A stretch of DNA of 64,000 nt from Tubulanus polymorphus (lineage: Eukaryota > Nemertea > Palaeonemertea > Tubulaniformes > Tubulanidae). The stretch is taken from assembly GCF_964204645.1 (NCBI RefSeq), contig NC_134028.1, positions 8,163,001 to 8,227,000 of the forward strand, in the 5' to 3' direction. Under the pieces are notes generated by a model. The model saw nothing but the letters and a program-made list of their open reading frames with translations, made no database searches and was not told where the DNA came from. Each line of letters begins with the position of its first letter. The first letter of the stretch is position 1. Both the position numbers and the translations under genes were made by a program. Below, piece after piece: positions 60,258 through 64,000 of the stretch.

Positions 60258-63200
60258 CTTCGGGGTTTGGATATTGGATATTGTATTTGATAGATTGAAA
60301 TTATATGTGTATAGTTCGGATAAGAGCCCAGGCATTCATAATGAGAATGGCGTTGACTTTATTTATTACCTGAACAACCTACTTGGTTTTTACTCCCTTA
60401 CGATCTGAGGTCCGTTTCTCACAAAGTCGTTAAGTTTGCCCCCGAGTTGCGCAGTGCTGACCACAAATGCCGTAGTTTTGGATCCTTGAGGAAGGTCATA
60501 CATCTGATTTCTGCGTAGTCTGCGTAACTGGACCGGGATTTTACCAAATTACGCGGTTACCGAATTAGAAATCGAGCTTAGGAGGTATATACGATAACAA
60601 GGTGCTTATAAAAACCACCAAGTTAATGGTTTACTTAGATATACAGAGGCGATTTAGAGTCTATAGTAATTAGGCCTATACGATACATTAGTGATTAGTC
60701 ATACAGACGCTTCCCGGAAATTGAAATTTTCTCCTTTAAAACTCCATATCCAGGAATGACTGATCTGCGGGGACCCTGCATATGAACATGCTAACTAATC
60801 ACAGTTAAGTCTAGATTTGATGTTTGTTTTTTCAGCAACAAATTGTACGCGCTTTAGGTAGCGTGTGTACGTTAATGCCGAAGACAGTGAGAGCTGAGTG
60901 TCAATCGTACGTCACCACGTACGCCCCCGCTCTGATTCAGCTGCTCGCATCGGACAACGAGCCGCAACAGATTTGCACGTTCCTCGGAGTTTGCAGCCCG
61001 GCGGTGAAAAAACATCAACCGACTAGGCAACAAACACCCGTGGCTCAGCCGACATGCAACGTTTGCGAACAGGTCATGAAAGAACTCGAAAGCCTTCTAC
61101 CGACAAATGCAACCGAGGTAAGATGAAATCTGACCTATTTTTTAGAAACTTTCGAAATTCAATCGATTTGAATCGGATTTTCTATGGGACTCCATTGAAA
61201 TCCGTCTTTCAATCTTCATTGAAATCCACCACGTTATCATATTTATGTGTGTATATACCACTCCAATGTATGTTTATCAACGAAAATTTGCATATAACAA
61301 CATTCAGCTCTACCCCTTTCTTCAGTGGGCACTTGATTTTGGCGTCGGCTGAAAATTTCCATCATTAAAACCTCTGACGAATCTTCCATCATGTTCGTTA
61401 AATATCTGGTCAACTGGTCAACTATGTTAGGCGGTTGGGACAAAGAAGCTTTAATTCTGATCATATATATGATTGTATATCTGATTATATATTCATTTTC
61501 AGACAGATATCGTTGCAGCGTTTAACAGAGTTTGCGCTCTGCAACCAATGACTATTAGCGCTGAATGTACAGATTTTGTAAATCAGTACGGGACGTTAGT
61601 TATCCAACTATTGGTCGATGGTTTTGCTCCGGTAGTTGTTTGCAAAGAACTAGGCCTCTGCCCTACTGTTCGTAAGTATTCGATAGAAATTCCATGTTCA
61701 GTTATCATTGTGGAGTATAGAGTTTTGGTGAATTCCTAAACTCGCGGACCGGGTTCTACAGTTGTGAGTTTAAGATTTGACTAGAGAGTTACTTCGTTGT
61801 AAATCTACTAATTTTAACTCTGAGTAAACCCGAACTCACAACTGTGAAACTGACCTTCCAGTACGACTGTCACGACATTAGTCCACAAAATCAAATCTCA
61901 ACATTGGTTTAAGGTTATAAAATTTGCTATCGAACTAAGTTTGTTGTAGACTGGTCTTAAACGTAAGCCATGGCTGCACAGATGGCCACTCAGGTCGGCA
62001 CTTATATCCCTGGCTAGATTATTATCATCATTGGGAACCGAGGTTACTGTTGATTACTGATTAAAATGAACATTTCAACGAAATGTTGCCGAAAAGTTTC
62101 AATTTGTTACTAATAGCACTTTTAGAGGTTGGCAGCCGTTACCATTTATAGCCGCTATTGCTTTGATATGAAGCGATGACAGGCAAAATTTCAATATTTC
62201 AAGCGATAGATATTTATCGATGTTTTTATACCGTATGCGTGTACCGGTAATTGTTTCGTTACAGAGACCAAAGTCCGAGCGAGTGGTGAGGTTTGTCGGT
62301 TGTGCAAAATGGTTATGTCGTATTTGGCTATGCTCTTGAGGGAACAGTCGACCGCGCAAACAATCGACCACGCAGTCGAACGAGTTTGCAACTTCTTACC
62401 AGCTGCGATGAAAAAACCTGTACGTATATTGAATTCTATTTGTGAGATCAATACAACCAACATCGATCACTGGAAATACTTTGACCTAATGTTGTAGCAG
62501 TACCAAACTATATAGTCGGTTTAAATTCAAGATTAGTTAATTTTCGATCAACTTTAAACTGGATTTTTACAGGCTCTTGAATCCATATTTCCAAAATAGT
62601 ACTGGTAATCAGATGAATACACAATTGATTTTTGTACTCGGCGTTTGGTATAGTTTTCATTGGTAATTGGAAGTAGATTTTAATTGGTTACCGTTCGAAG
62701 AAATTGAAGCGTAGTAACAGAGTAACTACTACTAGCGAACCTAGCTGGAAATCTAGCTGAAGTGCTCCAGTCAGGCATTCTGAAGTGTTGGGCATATTCA
62801 CCACACAAGTAGGCCTACATATTTGTTAGACAAATAGCTGCAAAGTTGGAAACAAATAGCAAAGAGTCTCTACAACTCCTTGTTTCATATTCGGTTCAGG
62901 ATCCCTACGACTCATTGATCCCTTTAAAGCTCCTTCTCAATGAAAAGCGGTGTTTGAAACTACATTAATGCCAGAAGCTCCTTCAATTTTGAAAGATAGG
63001 AAATCAGAAGTTGTGGCACAGTAAAAAGACTACGCCTAAATCGATGCAGTCAGGATTTTTTACCAATTCGGTGGTTACCAAATTTGAAAGGATCAGAATT
63101 TGCCACCGAATTTACCGTTTTGCCGAGGTAGACAGTACAGATTTATGAGGAGTCTACTGTATTTGAGATATGAAAGTCATGCAGAAGCTTCATCAAAATT

Positions 63201-63537
63201 TGAAATTTTCTCCTTTAACAATTTCTTGAAAACTCCTTGTATCCAGGAATGGCTGATTTGTTGGGTCACCCTGTAGTCACCTTACTTATCCCCAAGATGA
63301 TCAAAGCTATCGACCATCACCTCTGATATTAATAGGGAAGGGTGACTGACTGTGGCGCAGTAACTTAGCAATCAATAACTGTCCCTGAATTCTTCACTGC
63401 ACTTGTTGAGAGGAAAACCTACGGAATTGTTTATTCCATGTAATATTTTTCAGTGTGATGATATGATAGAACAATACGGACCGTTTATCATTCAAAAGTT
63501 GGACCAGCAGCTCGTAAACCCTGCCGATGTTTGTGCC
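42209..63537 (+). CDS. PSAP-like: Prosaposin-like protein 2 with internally triplicated exons 4-11 (3' end beyond window)
   Basis: Paralogue of PSAP1 in the same orientation. Exons 1-3: 42209-42251, 44753-44898, 45237-45314. Unit 1 exons 4, 5, 7-11: 45602-45667, 46760-46939, 47880-47942, 48385-48447, 48684-48743, 49532-49672, 50310-50591. Unit 2: 50870-50935, 52028-52207, 53144-53206, 53649-53711, 53948-54007, 54796-54936, 55562-55843. Unit 3: 56122-56187, 57280-57459, 58395-58457, 58900-58962, 59199-59258, 60041-60190, 60836-61117. Then exons 12-14: 61503-61671, 62265-62419, 63454-63537. Skipping the broken exon 6, the phases join through 1083 codons: signal peptide (MVKILIIFAVLAAS), SapA and 11 SapB domains. 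The expected exons 15-16 (end of the last SapB and C-terminal SapA) lie past the window. Exon 10 lacks the extra SapB domain present in PSAP1. An assembly artefact must be excluded, but small differences between the units argue for real copies. Confidence 0.85.
42500..42716. repeat. Nested inverted-repeat element (GGCCCAGTTTCAC ends)
   Basis: It starts GGCCCAGTTTCACGAAAAAG and ends CTTTCTGTGAAACTGGGCC. An internal inverted copy (AACTTTTTTGTGAAAC, then AAAAAGGTTTAAGG) near 42615-42645 suggests two elements side by side. It is related to 7438-7546 and sits in PSAP2 intron 1. Confidence 0.6.
42871..44273. mobile_element. Foldback element built of TTTTGGCG palindromes
   Basis: The outer inverted repeats exceed 100 bp: TATGGTGGCTGATAAGGGCC at 42940 (a first direct copy lies at 42871) is inverted as GGCCCTTATCAGCCACCATA ending at 44273. 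Inside, a block in one orientation (about 43020-43410) faces a block in the other (about 43540-44200). Both blocks are made of a module in which the palindrome TTTTGGCGCGCCAAAA alternates with two or three TTTTGGCGGGGGCGCCAAAA near-palindromes. The long open frames on both strands here come from the repeat lacking stops and are not genes. It sits in PSAP2 intron 1. Confidence 0.8.
44274..44726. repeat. Extra partial copy of the TTTTGGCG foldback array
   Basis: The same modules continue right of the element's inverted end, again in one orientation (about 44290-44490) and then the other (about 44590-44726). They are separated by an AT-rich spacer (GTAATTTGCATAAATTTGCA) that also occurs at about 43450. 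The array stops 26 bp before PSAP2 exon 2 (44753). Confidence 0.75.
46133..46659. mobile_element. Foldback/MITE in unit 1 with long inverted repeats
   Basis: A 527-bp element with inverted arms of about 190 bp: AGGGAAGTTTCCAGTTATCA at the left, and TAAGTGAAAACTTCCCT at the right. The arms meet at internal words GACAATTTCTATTTTCTGAT and ATCAGAAAATAGAGATTGTC. Identical-position copies lie at 51401-51927 and 56653-57179. PSAP1 intron 4 lacks it, so it inserted after the PSAP1/PSAP2 split and before the units multiplied. Confidence 0.75.
47757..47820 (+). pseudogene. Broken exon 6, unit 1
   Basis: This corresponds to PSAP1 exon 6 (32544-32624, 81 nt) but is only 64 nt long. The loss near its start removes one of the two helix-1 cysteines and shifts the frame. 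Read in phase 0 it meets TAA at its fifth codon. Acceptor (GTTTAG) and donor (GTAAAC) remain, so inclusion would truncate the protein. Skipping it keeps the frame. Confidence 0.8.
49688..49732. repeat. (GATT)n microsatellite next to the exon 10 donor, unit 1
   Basis: About 11 GATT units start 16 bp after exon 10. The matching tract has about 8 units at 54952-54983 and about 13 at 60206-60258. It is the most variable site among the three units. Confidence 0.85.
51401..51927. mobile_element. Foldback/MITE in unit 2
   Basis: Same element, same place and same 527-bp length as 46133-46659. It was copied with the unit rather than inserted independently. Confidence 0.75.
53021..53084 (+). pseudogene. 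Broken exon 6, unit 2
   Basis: A 64-nt copy with the same deletion and in-frame TAA as the unit 1 relic at 47757-47820. The damage therefore predates the unit duplication. Confidence 0.8.
56653..57179. mobile_element. Foldback/MITE in unit 3
   Basis: Third copy of the 527-bp element at the same intronic position as in units 1 and 2. Confidence 0.75.
58272..58335 (+). pseudogene. Broken exon 6, unit 3
   Basis: Identical in length and defect to the relics in units 1 and 2. The intron to exon 7 is 59 bp in all three units. Confidence 0.8.
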
Positions 63538-64000
63538 GTAAGTGTTCAAATGCAATTACCGGTAGGCCTATTATATTCTTAAATACAACAGTAAGAATGA
63601 TATATTCTAATATTGAGCCTTTCACCTTAACAATAATTTTCCCATAGGAATTCTATATTCAAGTCTTGTTTTTGACAAACCATAATTTTAGAAAACACGG
63701 AAAACACCGGGAAATGATTTCTCTCGGGGAAAACGCATGGAAAACAGAGAAATGGAATTTATTTTGCTTGTGCGGGTTCCTCCCCAATTGTGTTTAATGG
63801 ACTGCATGCCCGTTATCAGAACATTTACAACAACTTTACTACCTTCGCTTCATTTGGTGAATTTTTGAATTCCTATAAAATTTAAATTACCAGGTAACTG
63901 AAATATTTACTAGGCTAGTTTACTACTTACATCTGTCAAGATATGAATTCTCCGGTCTGTACTACTGCCGTTCATCGGAACACAGGAAAAGTCCTTAATT

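Larger units (their letters stand above)
56067..61340 (+). repeat. PSAP2 tandem unit 3 (5274 bp, exons 4-11)
   Basis: The last copy. It is followed by unique sequence (GGCGTCGGCTGAAAATTTCC) leading to exon 12. Its exon 10 retains nine nucleotides (near CGACGAAACCG at 60084) that are missing from units 1 and 2 but match PSAP1 (CGACGAAATCG). Its exon 10 is therefore closest to the ancestral form. Confidence 0.9.

Noticed and set aside
45547-61340. Three separate prosaposin genes
   Set aside because: Units 2 and 3 have no exons 1-3, start codon or signal peptide, and units 1 and 2 have no exons 12-16. The block is internal to one gene.

Overview
The window is nuclear DNA from an intron-rich animal, most likely a marine invertebrate. 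A spiralian/lophotrochozoan is my guess, not something the sequence proves. The evidence is GT-AG introns on both strands, animal protein families (condensin II, prosaposin, a DOMON/copper monooxygenase), AATAAA signals, and abundant MITEs, a pogo-like DNA transposon and a non-LTR retrotransposon. There is no bacterial-style operon, CRISPR array or rRNA.

Layout. (1) 1-5785, minus strand: a MOXD1/dopamine beta-hydroxylase-like gene. A second, nearly identical DOMON exon at the left edge may be spliced onto the first module in frame. (2) 7114-28176, plus strand: a complete 24-exon NCAPG2 gene (condensin II subunit G2). My exon chain gives 1145 codons, close to the vertebrate protein. Intron 3 holds a 5.24-kb pogo/Tigger-like transposon whose 12-exon transposase reads through without a break. 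Intron 6 holds an antisense, 5'-truncated non-LTR retrotransposon. (3) 28731-40206, plus strand: a complete 16-exon prosaposin-like gene (here PSAP1) with an N-terminal SapA, six SapB domains and a C-terminal SapA. (4) 42209 to beyond the right edge, plus strand: a second prosaposin-like gene (PSAP2).

The most striking feature is in PSAP2. A block of about 5.26 kb carrying exons 4-11 is repeated three times in tandem inside the gene (45547-50814, 50815-56066, 56067-61340) with very few differences. Every included exon boundary is phase 0. Exon 11 encodes the first half of a saposin domain and exons 4-5 the second half, so each junction creates a new complete SapB domain and the reading frame survives. 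The gene therefore encodes at least 11 SapB domains. In all three units exon 6 is broken by a 17-nt net loss. In PSAP1 the same exon is an orphan half-domain only 61 bp from exon 7, which suggests alternative or mutually exclusive use.

Intron 1 of PSAP2 contains a foldback element packed with TTTTGGCG palindromes that resemble E2F sites. The rest of the non-coding sequence is mostly short inverted-repeat elements of several families.

All exon boundaries were read by eye from splice signals, frame continuity and remembered family similarity. No transcript or database evidence was available.
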